A DNA stretch of 64,000 nucleotides. Origin: Strigops habroptila (lineage: Eukaryota; Chordata; Aves; Psittaciformes; Psittacidae). The first letter of the stretch is position 1. Every line of letters starts with the position of its first letter. A program made the position numbers and the translations under genes. Location of the stretch: assembly GCF_004027225.2 (NCBI RefSeq), contig NC_044279.2, positions 31,288,705 through 31,352,704 of the forward strand, given 5' to 3'. This document shows, piece after piece, positions 24,720-35,700 of this stretch. The notes beneath the pieces were generated by a model. The model made no database searches and was not told where the DNA came from. It saw only the letters and a list, made by a program, of their open reading frames with translations.

Positions 24720-27700
24720 GTAAGGCCGGTCGTGGGGCGGCCCCGAGGGGACTTCGGGAGTGGCGTCCGGCTGCCCGCCCTTGTTCCTTATTCCGCTGGG
24801 TTTCTGGGAAGGCTGGGCGCGTGGAAGTGGCGGGACGGGGGACTGGGAAGGAAAACTGCCCCTGGGCGGGGGCTGCTGCCTACCGCCGAGAGTGGCGCTT
24901 GTAAACGTTATCTTTTCACCCTTTTTTAAACCCGCAAGTGGTTTTGGTTTTCAGTTCAGTTTGTGGTTTTGTTTTGAAGGGAAGGACGATCCTACTTGTG
25001 TGTACGCCCGAGAGTTAATTTAAACTTTAATAACTGGTAGCGAATGTTTGGAGGCTGTATAAAGCACGTTGTAAGTGCTTCCAGTGAGGTGTCTTGTGGG
25101 TATGATGGTGCAGCATCAGTATCTTTATGTTTCTAGAAGGATGAACAAGACATAAGTGTGTCACTCAGCTGATTTCCTTAGAACTAGTAGAATAAGTCTT
25201 TACACTTAGCTTAACAACAGGGCATCTGTAGTAGATTTAAAGCCTTTATTAGTATTTAAACACTATAAGTGTGCTTTCCATGGTTCTTCATTCTCATCCA
25301 CACTCCTGTTTGCCATGCATTAGCATTTTCATAAATAGTTTCAATAATTCTTTATCTGAGGTGTCTGGGACTTCAAGGGAACAAATACTTTTTCAGAACT
25401 ACACAAAAAGACATGGAAGCTGACACAATCTGTGCAAGCAGTGAGTAGAGTTCTATACAGTGAATTGCTCTGGGTGAAATGTTCAGAGTTGGTTGGTACT
25501 TCCAAGTGTAAATGTGGAAAGCATTGCAGTTTTGACCTGTCATGGCAACAGTATGGTGAGCTTACATATTTTGTTGTCAAAATGTTTGTGCTGCAAGATG
25601 CAAAGTGACATTGGAGCCAGTGATCCATGCAGTTGTTTGCATTGACATTGATAGCGTAGCAGTCCTGTTGCAGCCTGGTAGAATATTCTTTTTGTAGCAT
25701 TGACACTGATGAAGGACGGGACGTTGGTAACTGCAGGTGTTCAGGCAAAGATAAGCACTAATACATCAGTCATTGTATTAATATAACTCCCAACTCATTG
25801 CCTCTGTTTCTTTTGCTCCCAGTGATATATTAGAATGATGTGGTAAGAACACTGGACTAGTGGGATTGTAAATCCTCATCAGAGCACTGCTGCTGTTAAT
25901 AATTCCACTCAGCTTGCACATTTCTGGCTTTTTTTGTCCTTTTGAGGTGGGACTTAATTTGACTTTTGTGGTCAGTGCTTCTTTAAATATATTTTTTTTC
26001 CTTTTTTTTTGCCCTCTTTTTTTTTCCTTCATCTTATTTTAAGTCAAATTATTGTGAACCGGTCAGAAAAGATTGGAAGAAAGCCTCTTTCTTCAAGCTA
26101 TTTCATATCTAGGTTGAATACACCTAGATTTGTTGCAGTCATGCTTCTAATTGCTTTTGAAAATCTTAATGCCTAATATTTGTTATTAGGAAGAGATGGA
26201 TTCTCTTTGTATCCCTGTTTTTTTTCACTGTCCCCCACAGAGTATTTTATGTAGTGTCATGGTGGATTTTTCTCTTTGCTCTTACACTTCTGCTTTTTCA
26301 TCTTACCAATAGAGGAGTATGTTTGTTCAGTGTTTTCTGCCTGTCCCAAGCGTGGGGGGAGTGAAAAGTTACTTTATTTGTTCCTCCAAACTCAGTTTTA
26401 TCTGTCTTGCCTCCTGTCTGAGTAAGAGATACTGGGATATCTTTGAAGCATTATCAAATAGAGATTCTAATTGTTGGAAGAAAAAGTGGTGTTTTCTGCC
26501 TGTCTTTGTCCTCAAAGCAGCAATTGTTGCAAAATTGGCCGTGATATTTCTAAGAAGTTACAATTCTCTGAGCATCTCTCCTAGGTGTTACTTGTACAAA
26601 AGCAACTGAGCTTTTCAAAGCAGATGAGAGGCAAAGCTGGCCCACATTTGTCTAAGTAACAGTATAAAGCCAGATATGTCCCAGCAGCATCAGAGATATG
26701 GCAGCTGCCTGCCTCTGCATTTAGAGCACAGCATGGGTTTTATGCGTTGTTCACACGTGGCATGGTGTGGACATCTGGATTAGAAAGCTGAATGTTTTTG
26801 AAACAAAAATGTAGATTCTGCAAAAGGCTGATAGCACACACTGGAAAATTGTGAATCCTGGAGAGTAGCTATTTCTAGCCACGATGAAAATTAATGTCTT
26901 GAGTTAAGTGTCAACAGACAAGAATTGTGAACAAAATATTGCAGAATATTGGAGTGCTTTTGCAAATGTGTCAGATTTTTCTTTGGCATATATTATTTAG
27001 GAAACAAAAACAAATAAAAAATGATTGATAAAGAAGATCCAGTTGTGCAAAAAAAAATTCTAAAGTTTTAGTGACCCATGTAATCTGCTTGAAGAAACCC
27101 TTTTCGTATTACATCGGTTATAGAGCACAGAACAAGACATTTTGCTGAGATAATCAGAACAAAGCCATTCTTGGCAGCTGGCCACAGCAGAGTAGCTTGT
27201 GCTGTGTTAATAGATTGGCTTCTACATACGCTGGAGTGTCTTTATTTGAGGAAAATAAAGACCTTCCTTTAGGTCACCTCTGATCAAGAATAGGAAGAGG
27301 TTGTTTAAATTAATGTAGTAAGTGATTATATGTCACAATATTAAAGAAATATCAACCATCTTTGCTGTGTATACTAGTAGAAAATAGTAAATATGAGTGA
27401 CGGTGTTAGATGTGAAACAAAAACATGTTTAGTTTTTTTAATCTTTGTTTTAAAACAACTTGTTACTGCGAGAACAGATGGATCTGAATACAGCATAGTA
27501 AACTTGAGGTTTGATCTCTTGAATCCTTGTTAATGGAATCTTCTCATATTAATCCTAGGAGTTCAGTCTTCTCATAGTTGTTATTAAAGCTGGGTTAGGT
27601 CGTATCATTTAAGAAATGGATTTATTTTTTTTTCTTAGAAACAGATTAAATGTGCTCAAGATCCTGGAAAATGCATTTTCCTCCCTTTTTTTCTTTCTTT

Positions 27701-27809
27701 TGGTATTTCAAATGCATCCTTACTTTATGTCATTGGTCCCTGTCTGTTTAGTCTCCTCCTACTTTTTTTCCTTACCAGCATTTTGAGCAATGTACTTGGT
27801 GGTTGATTC

Positions 27810-27887
27810 TCTCTGATTAATTTTCTTCATTTCGCTCCTCTCACAACGCAGAGTAGAAGGAGTGAAATGAAGAAAATTAATCAGAGA
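27810..27887 (+). repeat. 30-bp near-perfect inverted repeat with 18-nt loop
   Basis: Left arm 27810-27839 and right arm 27858-27887 pair over all 30 positions except one; in plus-strand RNA that one is a G-U wobble, in minus-strand RNA an A-C mismatch. With a two-base bulge the stem extends about three more pairs (to 27806 and 27890). It sits in PPHLN1 intron 1 on the sense strand. It could be a short MITE-like palindrome or a pre-miRNA-like hairpin; no family was recognised. Confidence 0.9.
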
Positions 27888-27915
27888 ATACTTGCAATCA
27901 GTGCAAAGTATTCTC
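27884..27915 (+). repeat. Second hairpin overlapping the first
   Basis: GAGAATACTT (27884-27893) pairs with AAGTATTCTC (27906-27915); allowing one bulged base the stem grows to 13 pairs with a five-base loop. It shares four bases with the right arm of the 30-bp hairpin, so the two structures compete at that edge. Confidence 0.8.
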
Positions 27916-29742
27916 ACTTGTGATATTTTTCTTCCACCTCCATACCTACTATGTAAATGTGATTTTTTTTTTTCTTCAGTCTGTTGACTTTTCTGATAGT
28001 ATGTCTTGACTTTTTCTCCAACTTATGTTTTTGTTTTGTCAAAATACCGGTGATAATTCTTGCTAGTTTCAGTGAGGTGCATCAACAGTGATAAAAATGC
28101 GAGTATTTGCAATGTTTTTATCCAGCCTTGCTGCCTGATAATGTAACAGAGAGTGTACGTAAATGTTGGTGCCTGGTGCCTGCTGCTGGTGGTGTGTATT
28201 GGGATGTTGGAGGTGGCTTGACTGACAGAGCAGCAGGATGTGTAAGCTTGCACTCACTTCAGTGGAACTTACCCGAAGCATGTTGCTTTTTGAATATTGT
28301 GTTCAATTAACTATTTCAGGAACTGCTGCAGGCAGCAGGGCATGGACACTACTGTATTTATCAAAAATGCGAAAAAAAAAAACCCCACTTGAAAACCTTA
28401 TCTGAATCCAGCTTTGGATATTTGCTGTTGGTCGAAGAACTGAGTGAGGCTGGCCCTCAGGTTCCAATGTCTGTGTGTATATGAAAGATGGGTGGGCTCC
28501 AGAGGAGGCTCGGGTGCTCTCCAGCCCTGAGCAGGGATGGACAGAAGGAATGTTCCACCTTGGGGCAAGGACTGGGCATGAGGGACCAGTGGCAAAGCCT
28601 TTTGAGAAAGAGCACATGTGCTGTGCCACCGTAATGATTTTATCTTGCTTCAGCTAATTCTGTCCCCCACCCCTGGGACACATAAAACACAGGAGTTTCC
28701 AGGTGCTGTTCTAGGTACAAAGAAAAGAGGATTGTGGGGACAATGTGGGAGCAGATAGAGTACCCTTCTGGTGATATGGGAAGGAGAGCACAGGGTTGGC
28801 CTAAGAACAGTTGATGCACATGTAGCCCTTAACATGAATTTTTAAGGCTTAAGCAAAAGCTAAATGAAAAAAAAGTTGAGGCATTTACTGTGAAAGTGGC
28901 AGGAAGGTGCTTCTGATGGATATGCCTGACCAACAAATATAGCAATAGGAGCCATGGTTTCAGAATTACTGGAGAGAGCAGGGACAGCAGACCCTCTAGT
29001 GCTTACCCTACCAAAACCAGGATCAACCAAACTCCATTGGTTTAGTCAGCTTTTGATTTACAAACCTGTGGCTACATCAGACCAGTGCAGTGTCTTGGTT
29101 ACGGAACATACATAACAAGACTTATAAAATGGAACAATGTTTTAAGAAGATACTTTGGTTCATTTGTACTAGTGGTAGGGTCAAAATCTCTGACCATGAA
29201 GGCTTAGGACAGTTGAGGAAAGAGCTACTTCATCAGGATTTATTATTACCAAAGGAAAAGCTTTTCTTAAGTCAAATTTTTCATTAGCCTCTCATCACAT
29301 GCAACTGAGTCTTATTTTTCTGTACTTAATGGTATTCAGTTGAATGAATATGTTAAGTGAATGTATTAAATATTTTTCTGAGTGTTTTTAAGAAAGCAGT
29401 TACAGTAGTTTCCAAAAGCTTTTGCTAACAAATGTAAGGAAAACTGAGACTTGCGCTAGTGAGTAAAAGATGATAAAAGGGAGAGAAAGCCCTGGAATTT
29501 ATTAGGAAAGTATTGTATCTGTAACAGTTTGTCATGGCAAGGTTTCTGATATTGGTAATTCAGCTGAGTAGTTCATACTCTTTTTAGTTGAGTGTAGTGA
29601 ATTACTCTGTACTAATTCAGATAGATCATGGGGGGGTAGTTGAAAGATTTTGATTTTAAATGCCTGGTTTACTTAAAAGAAAAAAATGCACTTACGAATA
29701 TATATGCATTTTTTGCTAACTTCAGTTTCTTATTTTTTGTAG

Positions 29743-29790
29743 ATAATTGAATGGATATTCAGAAGCAGAGCTGCTAAAACTGTCAGAAAA
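29743..29790 (+). other. PPHLN1: PPHLN1 exon 2, 5' UTR plus first base of the start codon
   Basis: 48 nt between acceptor TTTTTTGTAG and donor GTAAGTAC. It ends in CAGAAAA; joined to exon 3 (TGGCATAT) it makes AAAATGG, a start codon split A/TG by the junction. In the same frame a TAA lies at 29775-29777, so translation cannot begin further upstream in this exon. The exon also holds a short upstream ORF. Confidence 0.85.
29751..29777 (+). promoter_or_regulatory. Upstream ORF of eight codons in PPHLN1 exon 2
   Basis: ATG at 29751 opens MDIQKQSC and stops at TAA 29775-29777, 12 nt before the main start codon and in the same frame. The -3 base is T and +4 is G, a weak to moderate context, while the main ATG has A at -3 and G at +4. 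Such a layout usually lowers or times translation of the main frame by reinitiation or leaky scanning; here that is inference. Confidence 0.6.
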
Positions 29791-32700
29791 GTAAGTACAT
29801 GAGGGGTTGGTTTGTTTGTTTTGGTTTTATTTTTGTTTCTTTTTCCCCCTCACAAAAATGTATATCTGAGGTAGTGCTACCTCTGTTGACAGTAAATAAA
29901 CCCTTGTGTCATGTTGATTCTTAGCATCTGTAATAATATTTTTATATAACCTCATAAGTCAATATCCAGTGTTTTTATTTTGTGAAAGTAGATAATGTTA
30001 TGTATTTCTCCTTTTGAATGTGCACCGCTGTTTCTTCTTCTTACTTATTATTTTTAATAGCTAGAACTACCTTTGTGAAGGGGAACTTTGAAAAATATAG
30101 TTCTAGCAATTTCTTTCCTATTTTCAACGATGTATAGTATATAATTTGTCACCTTTTCAGTAATCAGATTTCAGCTCTTCAAGTTTGTGTTGTCTAACAG
30201 AGCATGACTAGAATCTCTTATGGCAATGGTTTATTTCCACTTGTATTTAGTTATAGAATCATAGAATCATAGAATCGTAAGGGTTGGAAAGGACCTTAAG
30301 ATCATCTAGTTCCAACCCCCCTGCCATGGGCAGGGACACCTTGCCCTAAACCACGTGGTCCAAGGCTCTGTCCAACCTGGCCTTGAACACCGCCAGGGAT
30401 GGAGCATCCACAACCTCCCTGGGCAACCCATTCCAGTGCTTCACCACCCTCACTGTAAAGAACTTCTTCCTTATATCTAATCTAAACTTCCTCTGTTTAA
30501 GTTTGAACCCATTACCCCTTGTCCTACCACTACAGTCCCTAAGGAAGAGTCCCTCCCCAGCATCCTTGTAGACCCCCTTCAGATACTGGAAGGCTGCTAT
30601 GAGGTCACCACGCAGCCTTCTCTTCTCCAGGCTGAACAGCCCCAACTCTCTCAGCCTGTCTTCATCCGGGAGGTGCTCCAGCCCTCTTATCATCCTCGTG
30701 GCCCTCCTCTGGACTCGCTCCAACAGCTCCATGTCCTTTTTATGTTCAGGACACCAGAACTGTACACAGTACTCCAAGTGAGGTCTCACGAGAGCAGAGT
30801 AGAGGGGCAGGATCACCTCCTTCGACCTGCTGGTCACGCTTCTTTTGATGCAGCCCAGGATACGGTTGGCTTTCTGGGCTGCAAGCGCACACTGCCGGCT
30901 CATGTTAAGCTTCTCGTCAACCAACACCCCCAAGTCCTTTTCTGCAGGGCTGCTCTGAATCTCTTCTCTGCCCAGCCTGTAGCAGTGACTTTGACTTTGA
31001 AAGTCACTTTTCTCTGGAAAGAGGAATTTTTGTGTTCTGCCGGCTCCCAATTTAAAACAGGAAGAATCTGCATGTGGAGAATGCATTTCATTTATGTATT
31101 CAAAACATGGAGCTTTGTACTAACCGAATGATGTGTTGTGTTTTAACCTCTTTCCACATGGTTGAGATGATGAAATAATTCAATCGAAGTTATTATATTA
31201 TATAAAAAAGTAGATATTCTTCAATCTAATAAATAGGAGTTGAACTCTTTCTAAAAAGAAGTCCTCTATTTTTAGCAGAGCAATGTCAAAATTGCTATAA
31301 GGTATGTGCGTATGAATTTATATGTACACCTGGTATTTGCAATGTGCATATATTTCAATGGAGCTGTTTATAGTACCTAAGTCCTGTAATTATCCTGATT
31401 ATACCACACTAATTTCCAGTTTTTCAGTTGTTCTTGCACATACTGTGAGTTCATTAGTTTCTGTAAATAGATAGACTTACTTTTAAAAGGGTTAATTAGA
31501 AAAGTAAGTTTATGTACAGGGCTTGTGCATAATACATTACACTGGGAGAAGTGCAGGAACCTTTATTTCTATGCTTACTGTCCTTTTTTCTGGTCATTAT
31601 GAGTCTGGTTTTGGCTAGTTGGATTTTTATTGTCTTCAGTGGCATATCGAAGAGATGAAATGTGGTCTGAAGGGCGATATGACTATGAAAGAGTTCCAAG
31701 AGAACGTCTGCCTCCAAGGATGCATCCTAATGTAAGTCTGTACCATTTTATTTTAGCATTATACCATTATGCTATACCTTTATGCCATGACTTGTACCAT
31801 AAGGGCTGGATTTATGTACATATTTAAGTTCCTAGTATACCCCAAGTTCTATTCTTTTCTCATTCATTTAAGCCAACAATCTAGCAAATGCATTTGCACA
31901 GAGATAATAGGTTGCTTACAAAATTAAATCTTGTCTGTTTGGGTTTTGGGTTTGGTTTTTTTTTTTCAAATCTATTGAAAATGTTTTGGAATATATGTAT
32001 TGATTTTTTTGTGTGTGTAATTCTTTGTGTTATTAAACACAGGATTTTTAATAACTTTTGGAGACCCAAAGGCCATACTATGTTATATTTTTCCCTAGAC
32101 TTTTTATTTATGTTAATACATCTTTGAAGTGCTGTGAGATGGTAGAATGCCTACTTTCAGTATTGTTCTTGTCACCAATGCAGTTTTTATGATGATGCTT
32201 AAAGTATAGAAGGAAATGTTTATAATAAATGTTGAAAATATACCCTTGCTAAAGAAATTGTGTTTTGGAGCCTTGTAAGGGAAATGCTTATTGAGAAGAG
32301 AGTCGATGGAAATCTACTTTATAGGCATGGAGACTTCTACTGTATATTATGCTTGTAAAAGCAACTGCAGAAGCTGTGCTTACTGTGCTGTAGAATAATT
32401 TTAGAATGCTTTTAGAAAATCCCTGTGCCAGAGTTGGGAGATTGACTTTTTTTGAGCTATTACACCTTAAGTAGATCATTAAGAATGCTTTTTGGTATTT
32501 CTGTTCGCATGCTGTGCAATGTACATTTGGCAAAATAAAATTTCAGGTACCTGTGCCTGTTTTCTAGCTTTTCTTTTAATTCTGAATGTTGAAGTAATAG
32601 CATAGCTGATTTAGCATACTTTCTGGGTTCCCTCTACCATACATTCAGCTTGTTTTGGAAGCGTGCCAGTGTTGGTAACTTAGTTACTAATTACGTAGTC

Positions 32701-35700
32701 TTCTCTATTGAGCAGTGTATTAGTGTTTAGCTGCTCTGTGACATTTTTAGCTGGCCTTACAGGCAACAGCAAAAATTCTGCATTTTCAGCAAACAGGAAA
32801 TCAGATAAGTTTGCACAGGGTATTTAGCTGCTTCTCCAAAATATTTATCAGCAATAGGACACAAGGAAAGGCAGAATATATTTTCACAGATTTTTTTTTT
32901 TTTTTTTTTATCAATGTTTGTCTCTACTAGTACATTGATAATTTAATTTAACCATTGCAACAGTGACATTCCTAAATTCTTGGAGTCTTTCAAGCTGTCC
33001 AGGGAACAATGATGGCATATACATTATGAAAATTCACAACTTAAAAGATGCTATGCACTCATTTTGATGGAAGAATTAACTAGATAGTTCAATGCTAACT
33101 TTACATGCGTTTGGAACTGAGGATGGAGGGACTAGCTGAATACACTCATTCATCACAATCAATGCCATCCATCTGCACCAAAACTATACCCCCAGTAGAT
33201 GGGCAAACCAAGATGCGATGTCACTCTGCCTTACTGAAAGGTGGATATGAAGCTCCTTCTTATACAGCTCTGCTGATTCAAGATAGTTGGCAGGCAGTTT
33301 CTGTCCTTGTAAGCCTGTACCATTTTATCTTGTCCCTGTATAGAGATCCAACTTAATTTTGACTAGACAAGTAAAGTGGAATTAATTTATTCAGTCTATG
33401 ATACTTAGCATTTGGTGATAGGTTAGCATGTTGGACCTGGGGCATGACAATGATACGGAATGAAGTATCTCTTACTTGAGAGAGCAAGAGCATTGTCCTA
33501 ATCTAATCTGGGTGTTAATTATGTATCAAGTATAGATTGTAGTAGAAACACATGCTTTCAGATCCCGATAAACAGCATGAAGTTGCAAGCACTTGGCACA
33601 AGTAACCATAAGTGGGTAGGTACACCTTGAGGTTTCATGTAACTAGCCTTCTGTATGTCAGAATAGTTATGTGATGGGGGCTTCTGTGTAAAGTTAAAGC
33701 ATGGAGCGGTTTTATTTTAGCTTCAGAGCACGTCTTCTTTGTAAGACACCAAACTAAGAAAAGAATATACATGTGGAGGGTGTTCAGTGAGGCAAGGGTA
33801 GATCAAGCGGTGTGGCTGCGTATGAATGTGTATGTAATCTCTGCTTTGCATCGATATGTCTGTAGGCTGGCTTTGGATTACCCTCTAGTGAATTTGTTGG
33901 GATGGTCTCTGAACTCAGAATGAACTTATTTTTGCATGATGCTGTTTAGCAGTTTGTGAACTTAATGTATTTTTCTACAAAAACTTTCGGCGCATTAGAT
34001 TGTGACTTCTACTACTGTTAAAAAAAATAGTTTGAGTATCTTTTCCCCCTCCAAATTGCACATGTTAATTCATGTATCTGCATTTATAGCTTGAGTTTTT
34101 GAGGCCCATAGAAAAATTATTTTGCTAGAGGAAGAAGACATTAAACACAAGGTCTTGCATTCATGTTTTTGTTTGCATTTTATTTGCAGTTGGCTTGTTC
34201 TAGAAAATTGAATTTGTTTCTTTTGCAACTGTGCAATTTGTATTTAATTCAACTTCAACAGGGAAAGTACAGGTTGGATATAAGGAAGAAGCTCTTTACT
34301 GTGAGGGTGGTGAGACACTGGAACAGGTTGCCTAAAGAAGTGGTAAATGCTCTGTCCCTGGCAGTGTTTAAGGCCAGGTTGGACAGAGCCTCAGGCAACA
34401 TGGTCTAGTGTGAGGCGTCCTGCCCATGGCAGGGGGGTTGGAACTAGATGATCTTAAGGTCCTTTCCAACCCTAACCATTCTATGATTTAATTAGTAAAT
34501 GGTGTATGACATCTTATTTGAAGGAAATACAATAAATTAATTTTGCATTCCAGCAAAAAGCTATCCAAAACTTGCATTAGAATTAAAACTGAGTGTTAAA
34601 ACTCTGTCACTTGAACCAGACTGCCTACTGCATTGTATTGAGAAGGTGCTTATCTACTCAGATTATGAAGCAAGGACTGTCTTCTCTATAATCTCCATAG
34701 TGTGGAGGATGTTATTGACATTAAGAACATTGTTAGTACTTTTAAATGGGTTCTTTATTTTTCAGGCATTAGAGGTGTAATTTCTATTGAATTCCTAAGT
34801 TAACGTAAAAGGCTCTAGGGAATATATGTAGCTAATGCTTAGAAAAATAAATCAGCTGATGCTACTGCTTTAAACTTTGAAAAGAAACTTAAACCATGTT
34901 AGAAATTTTCCCTCTATAATTAAACTTTTAATGCCATAGGATTGCATCTGAATGCTCTCCAATTAGGTTTAATAAATTATTCCACCACCAGACTGGCATG
35001 ATTTTTAATGTTGCTTGCTCTCCTGTGCTATTTCAGCTTCAAGATTATTATAGTGCCATATTTTGAAATAACAGTTTGTTTTTACTTTTGCGTATTCACT
35101 ACAGATTTCCAGCTGTTAAAAGCAATATGATTTTGTTTGGTTTGTGGTTTAGGATAATTACCACAGAGTAGTAAACATTGCACCCAAGAAACCACCACTG
35201 CTTGAAAGACCAGGCGAAGGGAATTACAGTCGGTATAATGATTATGGTCACGCTGAGTACAGAGACTATGAAGAGGGTCGCAGTTTTGGCCATGACCGAA
35301 GAAGTGGCCCTCCACACCGAGGTGTACGTAAGGTGATTCTTCTTGCATGTTTATGGTATTTATCTTCTTGGTAGTGCTTGAATATTGAACAATTAAAATA
35401 CTATTTCAGACAGAGCATTGATGTTACTGCTGTTCTTATAAACTGAAATAGAATGAATAGAAAAAACATCCAGGCTTTGATACTTGGTGCTTTTTGCAAT
35501 TACTGTGCTTCTAAAATTCTTGTTATTATATGGTAATACCTGTTTGCTGCTTCTTATGATTCCTAGCTACTTTATTGACTTAGAAAAGAGCCCTTGTCCC
35601 ACTCTGTGCGAAGCTCAGAGTCTGAACTGGGAAAACAAAAGTGTCTAGAAGTCCTCTCAGTAATGCAGTGCAAAGTTACCTGGATGAATAAAAGAATGAT

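Larger units (their letters stand above)
24020..24900. promoter_or_regulatory. CpG island, bidirectional ZCRB1/PPHLN1 promoter
   Basis: Composition changes abruptly to very GC- and CpG-rich at about 24020 and returns to AT-rich after about 24900. There is no TATA box. Visible sites near the centre are a CCAAT box (24350-24354, plus strand), ETS-type CCGGAAG (24410-24416) and an oppositely oriented CTTCCGC (24314-24320), and TGACG half-sites at 24321 and 24394. ZCRB1 runs left and PPHLN1 runs right from here, so divergent start sites probably flank the CCAAT box. Exact start sites cannot be set from sequence. Confidence 0.85.
24720..29742. other. PPHLN1 intron 1
   Basis: About 5 kb. It holds the double hairpin at 27806-27915. 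No transposon was recognised. A 135-codon frame on the minus strand (25341-25748) has no recognisable domain and is taken as chance. Confidence 0.6.

Noticed and set aside
25341-25748. 135-codon minus-strand frame
   Set aside because: Longest frame outside genes and CR1, but with no domain, no plausible promoter and no splice context; treated as chance in an intron.
34163-34408. 81-codon plus-strand frame ending [13 protein letters not shown]
   Set aside because: A chance join of intron sequence to a CR1 remnant, not a host gene.
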